This document shows positions 49,150 through 59,537 of a stretch of DNA of 64,000 nt, one piece after another. The stretch's first letter is position 1. Each line of letters opens with the position of its first letter. The notes under the pieces are model-generated. The model was not told where the DNA came from and ran no database searches. It was given only the letters and a program-made list of their open reading frames with translations. A program made the position numbers and the translations under genes. Source of the DNA: an uncultured Rhizobium sp. (GTDB lineage Bacteria; Pseudomonadota; Alphaproteobacteria; Rhizobiales; Rhizobiaceae); contig CAMFHE010000008.1 of NCBI GenBank assembly GCA_945952045.1, positions 85,769 to 149,768 of the forward strand. The letters are read 5' to 3'.

Positions 49150-50085
49150 ATGTCGATGATTGGTCATCAGGCAAATCCGCTGCGCGGCATTTTGTTGAAA
49201 GTCGCCTCGGTCGTCGTTTTCGTTGGCATGCAGACATTCATCAAGCTGGCGGGGCCGGGCATCAATCCGGGGCAGATCACCTTTTATCGCTCCTTTTTCG
49301 CCATTTTCCCGATCGTTTTGTATCTCGCCTGGCTCGGGCAACTGCGCGGTGCGTTCTATACGAAGAACCCGTTCGGCCATCTTCGGCGCGGCTCTATCGG
49401 TATTCTGTCGATGGGCTGCGGCTTTTATGGCCTCGTCCATCTACCGATGCCCGAGGCGATCTCCATCGGATATGCGATGCCGCTGTTTGCCGTTGCTTTC
49501 GCCGCCCTTTTTCTCGGCGAGGCGGTGCGCTTCTATCGCTGGACGGCGGTTTTCATCGGTCTCTTCGGGGTGATGGTGATCAGCTGGCCGAAGCTTACAC
49601 TGTTCGCCGAGGGGGATTTCGGTTCGGAAGCCGCTCTCGGCGCCTTGGCGGTTCTCGCCGCTGCCGCGATGGGCGCGATGGCGATGATCCAGGTGCGCCT
49701 TCTGGTGCGTGAGGAAAAGACCCCGACCATCGTGCTCTATTTCTCGATAACCGCCTCGGTTTTCTCGCTGGCGACGATCCCCTTCGGCTGGTCGTGGCTC
49801 GATATGCACACGACGATCATGCTGATGTTGTGCGGCTTTTGCGGTGGCGTCGCGCAGATCCTGCTGACCGAAAGCTATCGATATGCCGACGTCTCGACGA
49901 TTGCCCCGTTCGAATATACCTCGATCCTGCTTGGTATCGGCATTTCCTACATGCTTTTCGACGACATACCGACATGGACGACGCTTGTCGGCACATTGAT
50001 CGTTGTGTCTGCGGGCATCTTCATCATCTATCGCGAGCAAAAGCTGGGCATGCGGCGGCGTGGCGACAAGGTCCAGCCGGGTTGA
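49150..50085 (+). CDS. DMT/EamA family transporter
   Basis: Multiple TM; ...FYRSFFAIFPIVLYLAWLGQ...APFEYTSILLGIGISYMLFDDIPTWTTLVGTLIVVSAGIFIIYREQ. Confidence 0.9.
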   Translation: MSMIGHQANPLRGILLKVASVVVFVGMQTFIKLAGPGINPGQITFYRSFFAIFPIVLYLAWLGQLRGAFYTKNPFGHLRRGSIGILSMGCGFYGLVHLPMPEAISIGYAMPLFAVAFAALFLGEAVRFYRWTAVFIGLFGVMVISWPKLTLFAEGDFGSEAALGALAVLAAAAMGAMAMIQVRLLVREEKTPTIVLYFSITASVFSLATIPFGWSWLDMHTTIMLMLCGFCGGVAQILLTESYRYADVSTIAPFEYTSILLGIGISYMLFDDIPTWTTLVGTLIVVSAGIFIIYREQKLGMRRRGDKVQPG

Positions 50086-50105
50086 ATTCGCGCTCCCCGA
50101 TGTGA

Positions 50106-51356
50106 CTATTCGTCGGCAGGCGCGAGCGGAGTGGTCGCGCCTTCGGCGCCCTGCATCGGCAGGGGGCGGGCCTGGAAATCGGTCTTGTCTTCGCTGTCGG
50201 TGCGTCGGCTGATGCGCCAGGCGGAATATCCGCCATAGATCGCAAAGGCCCCGGCAAGAAACAGCAGCAGGCCGCGCGGACCGAGATTCTCCATCATCGC
50301 GCCGCCCATAAGCGGGCCGGCCACCGTGCCAAGCCCGTAAAGGATCATGATGCCGCTGGCGATGGTCACATATTCCTGCGGTTCGGCGCGGTCGTTGGCA
50401 TGGGCGGAGTTCAAGGAATAGATCGGATAGATGACCGTGCCGACGAGGAAGGCTGCGACATAAAGCCCGTAAATATGCCCCGGATCGACCATCAGCATGA
50501 CAATGCAGGCGAGCACGCCGATGCCGCCGCAGACCGCCATGACGATACGGCGATCGACGCGGTCGGAGATGCGCCCGATCGGCATCTGCGACAGCGCCCC
50601 GCCGGCGAGAACCGCGGCGAGGAGCGTTGCGCCCTCGGCAGTCGTCATGCCGATATTTTGCGAATAGACGCCGCCGAGGCTGCCCCAGGCACCCGATAGC
50701 GTGCCGGCGACGAAAGAGCCAACGAAGGCGATGGGTGACAGGCGATAGAGGCGCGGCAGATCGAATTTCGCCGTGGCGATCGGCGCGGGCGTTTTCGCCG
50801 TCGACAGCGCGGTTGGTAACATCGCCAGCGAAAAGATGATGCCGCAGACGATGAACAGTTCCGTCTTCGTCGGATCGCCGAGCGGCACGAGATATTGTCC
50901 GCCGATAGAGCCGACAAGGCATGCGATCATGTAGACGGAAAACAGCGCGCCGCGATTGTCGTTGGTGACGCGTTCGTTCAGCCAGCTTTCGATGATCAGA
51001 TAGGCGCCGGCGATGGCAAAGCCGGCCAGGCCGCGAAACAGCACCCAGGCATGCCATTCCACAATGAGCGCGCAGAGCAGAATGGCGACCGTCAGCAAGG
51101 TCACCAGCGCCCCGAAGACCCGCACATGCCCGACGCGCTTCACCAGCATCGGCGTGACGACGCATGATGCCGTGAACCCGACCGTATAGCCCGTCGCAAT
51201 GATGGAAATCGTGAAGGTCGACCAATGTTCGGCAAGCGCGCGCACCGGCAGCAGATAGGTCATAAGCCCGAAGCCGACCATCATCATCAGCGTCGACACC
51301 ATCAGACTTGCGATCGAAAACAGGCTGCCGAGCATCACAATTCCCTCGAATGACAT
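50106..51356 (-). CDS. MFS transporter
   Basis: 416 aa, 12-TM-like; RVFGALVTLLTVAILLCAL...GAYLIIESWLNERVTNDNRGALFSVYM. Confidence 0.9.
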   Translation of the reverse strand: MSFEGIVMLGSLFSIASLMVSTLMMMVGFGLMTYLLPVRALAEHWSTFTISIIATGYTVGFTASCVVTPMLVKRVGHVRVFGALVTLLTVAILLCALIVEWHAWVLFRGLAGFAIAGAYLIIESWLNERVTNDNRGALFSVYMIACLVGSIGGQYLVPLGDPTKTELFIVCGIIFSLAMLPTALSTAKTPAPIATAKFDLPRLYRLSPIAFVGSFVAGTLSGAWGSLGGVYSQNIGMTTAEGATLLAAVLAGGALSQMPIGRISDRVDRRIVMAVCGGIGVLACIVMLMVDPGHIYGLYVAAFLVGTVIYPIYSLNSAHANDRAEPQEYVTIASGIMILYGLGTVAGPLMGGAMMENLGPRGLLLFLAGAFAIYGGYSAWRISRRTDSEDKTDFQARPLPMQGAEGATTPLAPADE

Positions 51357-51569
51357 ACCAGTCTGCGCAGGATCCGCGCCTGATGTCCTGTCGATTGCGA
51401 CAGATCGCGGCGGATTTCCGATGCGTTAGGCGATTACACTGCGCGATTCCGATAGTTTTCCCCGGAATTAACGTGCTATATCATCGACTTGCAAGTTATG
51501 TTTTCAGGTCGATGGGTGTTGCGCGTATTGCGTGCGCCACTGCTGCGATCATGCTGAAAGTTCGGACTT

Positions 51570-52475
51570 ATGGCATTCACGTCCGAACGCCTGGCGGCCC
51601 ACCCGGCGTTCACAAGTGTTCTCGGGCATCTGGCGCGGGGCCTGCGCTCCGTTCACGAGGAAACGCCAAGGCTGGCGCGCGCGCTCGCCTCGCATCAGCG
51701 CTGGCTGTTGAGCCAGGCGGCCTTCGCCCTGCATCTCGAATATGATCCTGCCGATCCGAGCAGCGGGCTGACGACGGTGCGGCTGAAGGAGATGATCACC
51801 GGCATCGGCGGGGCCAGCAGAAACACCGTCCTCAACTACCTCGACGAGATGGTGTCATACCGTTTCGCGCGTTATGTCGATGTGCCCGGCCGGCGTTATC
51901 GGCGGCTTGAAATCACGGAGATCACCTATGCCGGGATGATGCGCTGGTTCGTCGCCAATCTGGCCGCGCTGGATTTCCTCGATGGCGGCTCTCGTGTCGC
52001 CACGATGGCGGCGCATCCGCGTCTGCTCCGCCTGGCCCAGCCCTTGGCTGCGCGGACTTGCCTCGACAATCCCGTATGGTGTGATCCGCAGCCGCGCATC
52101 GCCGCATTCTTGTGGACCGAATCCGGCGGCCTGGTGATGGACGAATTGATTGCCCGCAGCGATCCGCGAAAGGAACGCGACGGGCGCGTGGAGATCGGCC
52201 GCATCGATGCGCGGCAGATGGCCGAACACTTCCTGATGTCGCGCACCCATTTGCAGCGCCTTTTCAAAAAGGCCGAATCTTTGGGCTGTCTTGGCTGGAC
52301 CGGTTCGCCGCGCGCTTCGGCGATGTGGTTTTCGAGCGATTTCCTGCAGGAATATGCCGGCTGGCAGGCGATAAAATTCGCAGCCATCGATCAGGCGTTC
52401 GAAAAGGCGCTTGAGAGCTTGCCGGCAGAGTCGGAAGACCGTCCGCAAGACGATGGGGTGTTGCGAGCCTGTTGA
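51570..52475 (+). CDS. Uncharacterised putative DNA-binding protein
   Basis: 301 aa; possible winged-helix segments (LKEMITGIGGASRNTVLNYLDEM; ARQMAEHFLMSRTHLQRLFKKAE). Confidence 0.55.
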   Translation: MAFTSERLAAHPAFTSVLGHLARGLRSVHEETPRLARALASHQRWLLSQAAFALHLEYDPADPSSGLTTVRLKEMITGIGGASRNTVLNYLDEMVSYRFARYVDVPGRRYRRLEITEITYAGMMRWFVANLAALDFLDGGSRVATMAAHPRLLRLAQPLAARTCLDNPVWCDPQPRIAAFLWTESGGLVMDELIARSDPRKERDGRVEIGRIDARQMAEHFLMSRTHLQRLFKKAESLGCLGWTGSPRASAMWFSSDFLQEYAGWQAIKFAAIDQAFEKALESLPAESEDRPQDDGVLRAC

Positions 52476-52555
52476 AGAGGACCGCCCCATAAACGCAAAA
52501 TACCGCAGGACGAAAGCGTCATGCGGTATGTGAGCGGGGACAGCGATTTCCAAAA

Positions 52556-52738
52556 TCAACGTTCGCGAAAATACGCGAAGATTTCGGCTTGGCGCGTGAT
52601 GTGGCGATAGCCGATCGCGGTCAACTGTTCGTTGGTCGGCGTTCCGAAGCGATGATAATCGCGGCTCGTGCGGCCTGCGCTTCCGGCGATGCGCAAAGTT
52701 TCGAAACCGGAATGGATAGGGCGAAAACGCGGGGTCAT
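52556..52738 (-). CDS. Small DUF1127-like protein
   Basis: 60 aa; FGTPTNEQLTAIGYRHITRQAEIFAYF. Confidence 0.4.
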   Translation of the reverse strand: MTPRFRPIHSGFETLRIAGSAGRTSRDYHRFGTPTNEQLTAIGYRHITRQAEIFAYFRER

Positions 52739-52885
52739 GGCCTTGGTTCCTGACTAAAGAATTTCCTCCCAAGACACGCTGTCTATATTGCACTGCAACA
52801 AAGATTCGGCAATTGCTATGCCCGCGCGCCTGTCATGCGCAATTTGCATGGCTTATTTCATATTTTGGTAATGAATGGCGCTGTT

Positions 52886-53764
52886 TTAGGCAGAAGGCAT
52901 GCTGGGGCCTCGCTTAAAGGCGAGCAGATCGGTCCAGGCGAGGCGCTTGTTGATCGGCGCGGCCATGAGATCCACGGGATGAAGCGTAGCGAGCGCCGGC
53001 AGGAGCCGGTCGCCGGCGGAAATTTCCCGCCATTCGCCGCGCAGGGCATGGATGGTCTCACCGGTGCCGAAAAAGAAGCGGGCGGTGAAATTGCCGAGGA
53101 TCAGCACGGATTTCGGCGCGGCAAGCGCAATCTGTCGCTCGATGAACGGCCGGCAAATATCCATTTCCGGCTGTGAGGGCATGCGGTTGCCGGGCGGCCG
53201 CCAGGGCAGGATATTGGTCAGCAGCACCGTTTCGCGCGACAGGCCGATGGCGCCGAGCATCCGGTCGAGCATCTGTCCGGCGCGGCCTGAAAAGGGCAGG
53301 CCCTCGCGATCGTCGTCGGCATTCGGCATCGGGCCGATCACCATCAGCCCGCTCGTCGCTTCGCCGCTGGCAAAGACGGTGCTACGGGCGCTATTCTTCA
53401 GGTTGCAACCGGTGAAGGCACTCAGCGCGCTGCGCAGTTCCTCCAGGGTCGAAGCGCTTTCGGCTGCAAACCGCGCCTGCGCCACGGCCTGGTCGTCGGG
53501 AATGGCCGGCGGCGGGGCAGCTGGCGCGCGGGCGGCTGGCTGCTGGCGGCTGGCGGCAGCACGGGCAGGGGAGGCAGCTTCGGGCGAGCCGGTTTCAGGG
53601 CGGGGCGCGCTGCGGGCGGCAGCCTGTCGACTGGCGCGCATCACCTCGAATTCGGCAAAACGATCAACCGCTTCCGGCTCCAGCAACGCATCGACGCCCG
53701 CATCCGCATAGAAATGCAGGAGGGCGGCGAGTTCACCGGCGGAGAGAGTGGCGGCTGAGGTCAT
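52886..53764 (-). CDS. Uracil-DNA glycosylase, family 4-like
   Basis: [78 protein letters not shown]. Confidence 0.9.
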   Translation of the reverse strand: MTSAATLSAGELAALLHFYADAGVDALLEPEAVDRFAEFEVMRASRQAAARSAPRPETGSPEAASPARAAASRQQPAARAPAAPPPAIPDDQAVAQARFAAESASTLEELRSALSAFTGCNLKNSARSTVFASGEATSGLMVIGPMPNADDDREGLPFSGRAGQMLDRMLGAIGLSRETVLLTNILPWRPPGNRMPSQPEMDICRPFIERQIALAAPKSVLILGNFTARFFFGTGETIHALRGEWREISAGDRLLPALATLHPVDLMAAPINKRLAWTDLLAFKRGPSMPSA

Positions 53765-53779
53765 GGCTCCCTGTTTACC

Positions 53780-54694
53780 CTATCGACCCGGCGGGGGAAA
53801 GTCGCCGCTGTCGCTTCGCCCGCGCGTTTCCGCTGCCATTTCGCCGATCCATTGGCGAAAGGCCTGCATGGCAGCACTTTCTTGCCGGGATTTGAGGCGG
53901 GTCAGCCAGTAAAATCCCTTGGAGACATAGACGGGGAAGGGCTGCTCGATATCGCCAGCGGCCAATTGCCTGCTGAACATCATCGGTGGCGCAAGCGCCA
54001 CGCCCGCGCCCTGAAGGGCTGCCTCGACCATCAGGATCGAGGAATCGAAGACGAGGCCGCGTACTGGCGGCGGCTCGATGCCGGCCGCCTCGAACCAGCC
54101 CGGCCATTCATCGGCGCGATAGGAGCGCAAGAGCGGCTGCCGGGTGATATCCTCGGGCGCTTTCAACCCGCGCGCGATAGAAGGAATGCACAGCGCCGAA
54201 AGCGGCGCCTCGAACAGCGATTCAGCCTCTGTGTCGTGCCACGCGCCATTGCCGAAGCGGATGGCGTAATCCAGCCCCTCGGCGGCGATATCGACGCGGT
54301 TGTTGTTGGTCGAAAGCCGGAGGTCGATATAGGGAAAGCGCGTGCGAAAATCGGCAAGACGCGGCAGCAACCAGCCCACCGCGAAGGTGCCGACCGCGCC
54401 GAGCGTCAGCACGTCGCGCACATGCCCGCCCTCGAAACGGTCGAGCATGTCGGCCATGCGGTCGAAGGCCTCCTGCAAAGTCGGCAGCAGCGCCCGGCCT
54501 TCCTCCGTTATCATCAGCCCGCGCGGCAGGCGGCGAAACAGGGCGGTGCCGAGTCGCTGCTCCAGCAATTTCACCTGATGGCTGACGGCGGCCTGCGTCA
54601 CGCAGAGTTCGATAGCAGCCCGGGTAAAGCTCAGATGCCGGGCCGAGGCCTCGAAGGCGCGCAGCGCATTCAGCGGAAGATGTGGCCGAACCAT
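53780..54694 (-). CDS. LysR-family regulator, GcvA/AmpR-like
   Basis: [61 protein letters not shown]. Confidence 0.92.
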   Translation of the reverse strand: MVRPHLPLNALRAFEASARHLSFTRAAIELCVTQAAVSHQVKLLEQRLGTALFRRLPRGLMITEEGRALLPTLQEAFDRMADMLDRFEGGHVRDVLTLGAVGTFAVGWLLPRLADFRTRFPYIDLRLSTNNNRVDIAAEGLDYAIRFGNGAWHDTEAESLFEAPLSALCIPSIARGLKAPEDITRQPLLRSYRADEWPGWFEAAGIEPPPVRGLVFDSSILMVEAALQGAGVALAPPMMFSRQLAAGDIEQPFPVYVSKGFYWLTRLKSRQESAAMQAFRQWIGEMAAETRGRSDSGDFPPPGR

Positions 54695-54799
54695 GGCAAA
54701 GACCCAAATTTTTCTAATAGCTGGTCACAGATATCATCGTTTGTCGGAGGCCGGCAAGCTAGGTTAGGACTTGGGATATCGATGCAACGGAGCTTCTCC

Positions 54800-55609
54800 A
54801 TGAGCGGAAAAAGACACTTCACCCTTGCGATATCATTCGCTATTTCAGCGGCTTACCTTACAATTTCCCCGGCCGCCGCCGCGCAAAAACTGACCTGCAC
54901 GCTGATCATAGATGAAACAAGCGGCGATGCCCTGCATCGCGAAGGCACCTGCGACAAGGCGTTTGCGCCGATGTCGACATTCAAACTGCCTTTGGCCATC
55001 ATGGGCTACGATGCCGATATCCTGCTCGATGCGACCACGCCGCGCTGGGATTACAAGCCGGAATTCAACGGCTACAAATCGCAGCAGAAGCCGACCGATC
55101 CGACCATCTGGCTCAAGGATTCCATTGTCTGGTATTCGCAGGAACTGACGCGCCGCCTCGGCGACAAGCGCTTTTCCGACTACGTGCAACGCTTCGACTA
55201 CGGCAATAAGGACATATCAGGCGATCCCGGCAAGCATAACGGCCTGACCCATGCCTGGCTGGCCTCATCGCTGAAAATCTCGCCGGAAGAGCAGGTGCGT
55301 TTCCTGCGCCGCTTGCTGCGCGGCGAATTGCCGGTCTCCGAGGATGCGCTGGAGATGACGAAAGCCGTGGTGCCGCATTTCGAGGCCGGCGATTGGGACG
55401 TGCAGGGCAAGACCGGCACCGGCTCGCTCACCGATGCCAAGGGCGGCAAGGCGCCGATCGGCTGGTTCATCGGCTGGGCGACGCGCGACGACCGCCGCGT
55501 CATCTTCGCTCGCCTGACGGTTGGGGCGAAGAAGGGCGAGCAGCCGGCCGGCCCGGCCGCTCGCGACGATTTCCTCAAGACCTTGCCGGCCCTGTCGGAA
55601 AATTTCTAA
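54800..55609 (+). CDS. Class D (OXA-like) beta-lactamase
   Basis: Signal peptide; STFK ([14 protein letters not shown]), SxV ([14 protein letters not shown]), YGN ([13 protein letters not shown]), KTG (GKTGTGS), WFIGW motifs. Confidence 0.93.
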   Translation: MSGKRHFTLAISFAISAAYLTISPAAAAQKLTCTLIIDETSGDALHREGTCDKAFAPMSTFKLPLAIMGYDADILLDATTPRWDYKPEFNGYKSQQKPTDPTIWLKDSIVWYSQELTRRLGDKRFSDYVQRFDYGNKDISGDPGKHNGLTHAWLASSLKISPEEQVRFLRRLLRGELPVSEDALEMTKAVVPHFEAGDWDVQGKTGTGSLTDAKGGKAPIGWFIGWATRDDRRVIFARLTVGAKKGEQPAGPAARDDFLKTLPALSENF

Positions 55610-55613
55610 CGCC

Positions 55614-56897
55614 TCAGGCCGTCCATTGCTGGATGTCGTCGCGCTCGCCGATGAGCGCGAGACCATGGGCGATGGACAGCAATTCGCCACCGCTTTCGAT
55701 GCGGGCCGCATCGAAGCGCTCGGTGAACAGGCGCCGCACCGCCGGCACGAAGGAGGTGCCGCCGGTCAGGAACACCTTGTCGATATCGCTGGCCTTGCTG
55801 TTGGTCTTTTCGAGGATCTCGTCGAGTGCACCTTCGATTCGGGCGAGGTCGGGGGCGATCCATCCCTCGAATTCCGCGCGCTTGACGACGGTGTGACCGT
55901 CGCGCCCGAGCGGCGCGAAGTTGAACTCCGCTTCCTCCGCTTGCGACAGCGCCATCTTGGTGGCCGAAACTGCCTGATAGAGCGGATAACCCTCGTCATG
56001 CTCGATCAGCTCGATGAAGGTTTCCAGCTTTTCCGGCTCCAGGCTGGAGCGCACCAGCTTCTTGAGATCGGCAAATTCCTTCGAGGTCTTGAACACCGAA
56101 AGCTGATTCCAGCGGCTGAAATTGGCGTAATAGCCGCTCGGCACTTCCAGCACCTTGTCGAAACTCTTGAAGTGGCTGCCCTTGCCGATGCGCGGCGATA
56201 CGATGTTGTCGACGATGCGCGCATCGAACTGGTCGCCGGCAATGCCGACGCCGGAATGGCCGACCGGCTTTGCCGTCAGGCGTCCGCCATGGGTTTCGAA
56301 ACGGATCAGCGAATAGTCGGTTGTGCCGCCGCCGAAATCGGCGACCAGCACGTTTGCATCGGCCATGAGATTCTGCGCGAAATAGAAGGCGGCGGCGACC
56401 GGTTCGTAGACGTAATGGATTTCCGGGAAGCCGAGCCGGGTCAGCGCATCATTGTAGCGGGCAATCGCCAGTTCCTCGTCGGGATTGGCGCCTGCGAAGC
56501 TGACCGGACGGCCGACGACGAGGCGGGAGAAATCGCCATGCCATTCCGTTCCCGCATAGGTCTTCAGCCGCCGCAGGAAGACTTCCATGAGGTCGTCGAA
56601 ATTATATCGCTTGGCAAACACCAGCGTACCCTGGAACAGGGCGCTAGCGGCAAAGGTCTTGATCGATTGCAGGAAACGACAATCGCCGGGATTGTCGATG
56701 AACTGCTGGATCGCCGCCTTGCCGGCTTCCGCCTTGATGGTGCTGGCCTTGTCCTTCATGAAGGACAGCGCCGTGCGCATCGTATCGGTGACGCCGGCGC
56801 TGCTGGTGAATTGCATCGAATGCGTGAAGGCCCCGTCCTCGGCGCGTGCCAGAACCGTATTCGTCGTGCCGAAGTCGAGACCGAGTGCGCCAGCCAT
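55614..56897 (-). CDS. Hsp70-family protein (YegD-like)
   Basis: MAGALGLDFGTTNTVLARAEDGAF...VADFGGGTTDYSL...VFLTGGTSFVPAVRRLF. Confidence 0.88.
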   Translation of the reverse strand: MAGALGLDFGTTNTVLARAEDGAFTHSMQFTSSAGVTDTMRTALSFMKDKASTIKAEAGKAAIQQFIDNPGDCRFLQSIKTFAASALFQGTLVFAKRYNFDDLMEVFLRRLKTYAGTEWHGDFSRLVVGRPVSFAGANPDEELAIARYNDALTRLGFPEIHYVYEPVAAAFYFAQNLMADANVLVADFGGGTTDYSLIRFETHGGRLTAKPVGHSGVGIAGDQFDARIVDNIVSPRIGKGSHFKSFDKVLEVPSGYYANFSRWNQLSVFKTSKEFADLKKLVRSSLEPEKLETFIELIEHDEGYPLYQAVSATKMALSQAEEAEFNFAPLGRDGHTVVKRAEFEGWIAPDLARIEGALDEILEKTNSKASDIDKVFLTGGTSFVPAVRRLFTERFDAARIESGGELLSIAHGLALIGERDDIQQWTA

Positions 56898-57055
56898 ATC
56901 CGCGCCCTTTCCATATTTTCCAAGTCGTTTCGTCTGAAATGCCCAGGGGGCAAAAGGCCGGCGAAAACGCCGGCCGCAATGAGGAGGGGCGCTCTTGGCA
57001 TGAACAGGCCGCCAAGGCAAGCACCTCACAGACGAAGACTGGAAAATCAGGCTCT

Positions 57056-57111
57056 ATTTGTTTTGTCGCATTTCCGGATGGAAAACCGGTTCCCACTTTT
57101 CCTGGAAATGC
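57056..57111. repeat. Dispersed palindromic repeat, copy 2 (inverted relative to 21711)
   Basis: Reverse complement GCATTTCCAGGAAAAGTGGGAACCGGTTTTCCATCCGGAAATGCGACAAAACAAA. Confidence 0.75.
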
Positions 57112-57900
57112 TCACACGGAATGGGCGGCACCCCCATCGCAGCGGATGACGCTGCCGGTGATGTAGCTCGCCGGCTGGCTGCACAAGAAGGCGGCGGTGG
57201 TGGCGAATTCCTCGACGCGGCCATAGCGGCCGGCGGGGATGCGTGCTTCCGAGCTGGCGCGAATGTCGTCGATGCTGCGCCCGCTGCGCTTGGCGGCGGC
57301 GCCGTCGAGTTCGTCGAGACGGTCGGTGTGGATGCTGCCCGGAAGCAACAGGTTTGTGGTGATGCCATACGGCGCCACTTCGCCAGCCAGCGTCTTCGAC
57401 CAGCCGGCCAGCGCCGGCCGCAGCGTGTTGGAAAGCGCGAGGCCCGGGATCGGCTCGATCACGCCGGAGGAGGCGACCGTCAGGATGCGGCCCCAGCGGC
57501 GCTCCTTCATGCCCGGCAGCAGCCGGTTGGCAAGCGTGATCTGCTGCAGCACCATGGAGTGGAAATAGGTGATCAGCTTTTCCTCGGTCATGTCCTCGGT
57601 CGAGCCGGGCGTCGGCCCGCCGCTATTGTTGACGAGGATATCGACGCCGCCGAGCTTTTCTTCGGTGGCCTGGACGATGTTCTCGACGAAATCGGCATCG
57701 GTGAGATCACCCCAGACCCAGTCGGCCTTTCCGCCGCCGGCGGCATTGATCTCCGCGCAATTGTCCGCCAGACGGTCGCCATTGCGCCCGCACAGCAGCA
57801 CGTTGACGCCCTCGCGCGCCAGCGCCACGGCAATGCCGCGGCCGAGGCCGCGCGAGGAGGCCAGCACGACGGCGCGTTTTCCCTGAAGTCCCAGATCCAT
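57112..57900 (-). CDS. Short-chain dehydrogenase/reductase
   Basis: LQGKRAVVLASSRGLGRGIAVALAREGVNVLLCGRN...VNNSGGPTPG; ends with YITGSVIRCDGG. Confidence 0.9.
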   Translation of the reverse strand: MDLGLQGKRAVVLASSRGLGRGIAVALAREGVNVLLCGRNGDRLADNCAEINAAGGGKADWVWGDLTDADFVENIVQATEEKLGGVDILVNNSGGPTPGSTEDMTEEKLITYFHSMVLQQITLANRLLPGMKERRWGRILTVASSGVIEPIPGLALSNTLRPALAGWSKTLAGEVAPYGITTNLLLPGSIHTDRLDELDGAAAKRSGRSIDDIRASSEARIPAGRYGRVEEFATTAAFLCSQPASYITGSVIRCDGGAAHSV

Positions 57901-57923
57901 CTCTTTAGCTCCTCATAAAATTG

Positions 57924-59321
57924 TCAGAAAGGCACCTTGCCCGGATTGAACAGCCCCTTGGGATCGAGCACCGCCTTGATCTGGCGGGCGAGCAGGCGTT
58001 TGACCGGATTGCCGAAGGTCTCGTAGGCATGGCGCTTTTCCTGCCCGACGCCGTGTTCGGCCGAAAAACTGCCCGCCGCCTCGCTGACGCCGCTATAGAC
58101 GGCCGCCTCGATCTCTAACGTTTGTTCCGGCGAAACGTTCTCCGTCTCGGTGATCGACAGGTGCAGGTTTCCGTCGGCGATATGACCGTAGACATAGGCA
58201 CCGTGTTTGGCATCGACGGCCGCCAGGCGTGCACGCATCTCGGCGACATAGGTATCGAGATAGCTCGGCGGCACCGAAACGTCGTAGGACAGCGCCTTCG
58301 GGTGCAGGCGGTAGATGAATTCGGACTCTTCGCGCAGCTGCCAGAATTTGCGCGCCTGGTCGAGCGATTGCGCGACGATGCCGCCGGTCAGCGCCAGCGG
58401 TTCCCACAGCGTTTCCAGCCCTGCCTCGAACAGCTCCATCGTCCGCTCGATGCTTTCGCCGGAGAGTTCCAGCAGCAGTACGGCCGGCGTATCGTCTTCC
58501 AGCCAGCTCGCATCGAAACCGAAGACACCAGCCGCATCGCGGAAAAACTGGCTCCACATCAATTCCGCGCCCTCGACCAGAACCTCCGGCCGCGCCTGGA
58601 AATGGCCGACGATATCGAGCGCCGTTTGTGCGTTCGGCATGCCGATCAGCGCCGTCGCCCGCTCGGTGCGCCGGCTTTCCAGCTTGACGACGACGCGGGT
58701 GACGAGGCCGAGCGCACCTTCTGCGCCGATGAACAGGTGTTTCAGATCCGGCCCGGCGCTGACCTTCACCACGCGGGTGAGATCGCCGAAGGTATCGCCG
58801 TTCGGCAGCACGGCCTCGATGCCGAGCACCTGATGGCGCATGACGCCGTTACGGAAGGCGAGGATGCCACCGGCATTGGTCGAAACCATGCCACCGATGG
58901 TCGCCGTACCGCGTGAGGGCAGGTCGATGCCGGTCGTCAGCCCAAGTTCTGCGGCCGCCTCCTGCAAGGCTTGCAGCGTCACGCCAGCCTGAACGACTGC
59001 GGTGCGCTCGGCGGCATGGATGGCCTCGATGGCAGTCAGCTTGGCCGTCGAGACGATCAATTCGCCCGGCCGGCTGATGCCGCCGCCGACAAGGCCGGTG
59101 CGCCCGCCCTGCGGTACGATGGCGACCCCTTCCGCCGCGCACCAGCGCACCAGCGCGGAGACGGCTTCGACGCTATGGGGCAGGGCCATGACGCCGCCCT
59201 GGAAATTCAGCGGATGCTCGCCGGGCGCGCGATTCTTCAGCTCATCGGGACCGATCAGGCTGATGTCGAGATCGAGCGTTTTCAGCCTGTCGAAAAGTCT
59301 TGCGGCGGCGTCTTCGACCAT
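57924..59321 (-). CDS. FAD-binding oxidase (D-lactate / 2-hydroxyacid dehydrogenase type)
   Basis: GVAIVPQGGRTGLVGGGI...GMVSTNAGGILAFRNGVMRHQVLGIEAVLPNG...SAEHGVGQEKRHAY. Confidence 0.9.
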   Translation of the reverse strand: MVEDAAARLFDRLKTLDLDISLIGPDELKNRAPGEHPLNFQGGVMALPHSVEAVSALVRWCAAEGVAIVPQGGRTGLVGGGISRPGELIVSTAKLTAIEAIHAAERTAVVQAGVTLQALQEAAAELGLTTGIDLPSRGTATIGGMVSTNAGGILAFRNGVMRHQVLGIEAVLPNGDTFGDLTRVVKVSAGPDLKHLFIGAEGALGLVTRVVVKLESRRTERATALIGMPNAQTALDIVGHFQARPEVLVEGAELMWSQFFRDAAGVFGFDASWLEDDTPAVLLLELSGESIERTMELFEAGLETLWEPLALTGGIVAQSLDQARKFWQLREESEFIYRLHPKALSYDVSVPPSYLDTYVAEMRARLAAVDAKHGAYVYGHIADGNLHLSITETENVSPEQTLEIEAAVYSGVSEAAGSFSAEHGVGQEKRHAYETFGNPVKRLLARQIKAVLDPKGLFNPGKVPF

Positions 59322-59537
59322 GTCTCGTCTCCCGATTTTTTCCGATGATGCTTTAGCTATGGCGTAGCGCTCCTGACGCAAGAAATGCAAGCATTGGCGG
59401 GAAGGAGCGCAAAATAATTATGCGCGCGTACAATTGGGCGAAACACGTCGCATCCAAGCTCGACAAAGCCAAATGGTTTTGACAAGAGATAAACAAACAG
59501 GCCTATAGGCGCAGCCGTCCATTTGGAGAATGAGAGC

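Noticed and set aside
55521-57149. 542-aa plus-strand ORF opposite the Hsp70-like gene
   Set aside because: Shadow ORF; DFGTTN and other Hsp70 motifs are on the minus strand.
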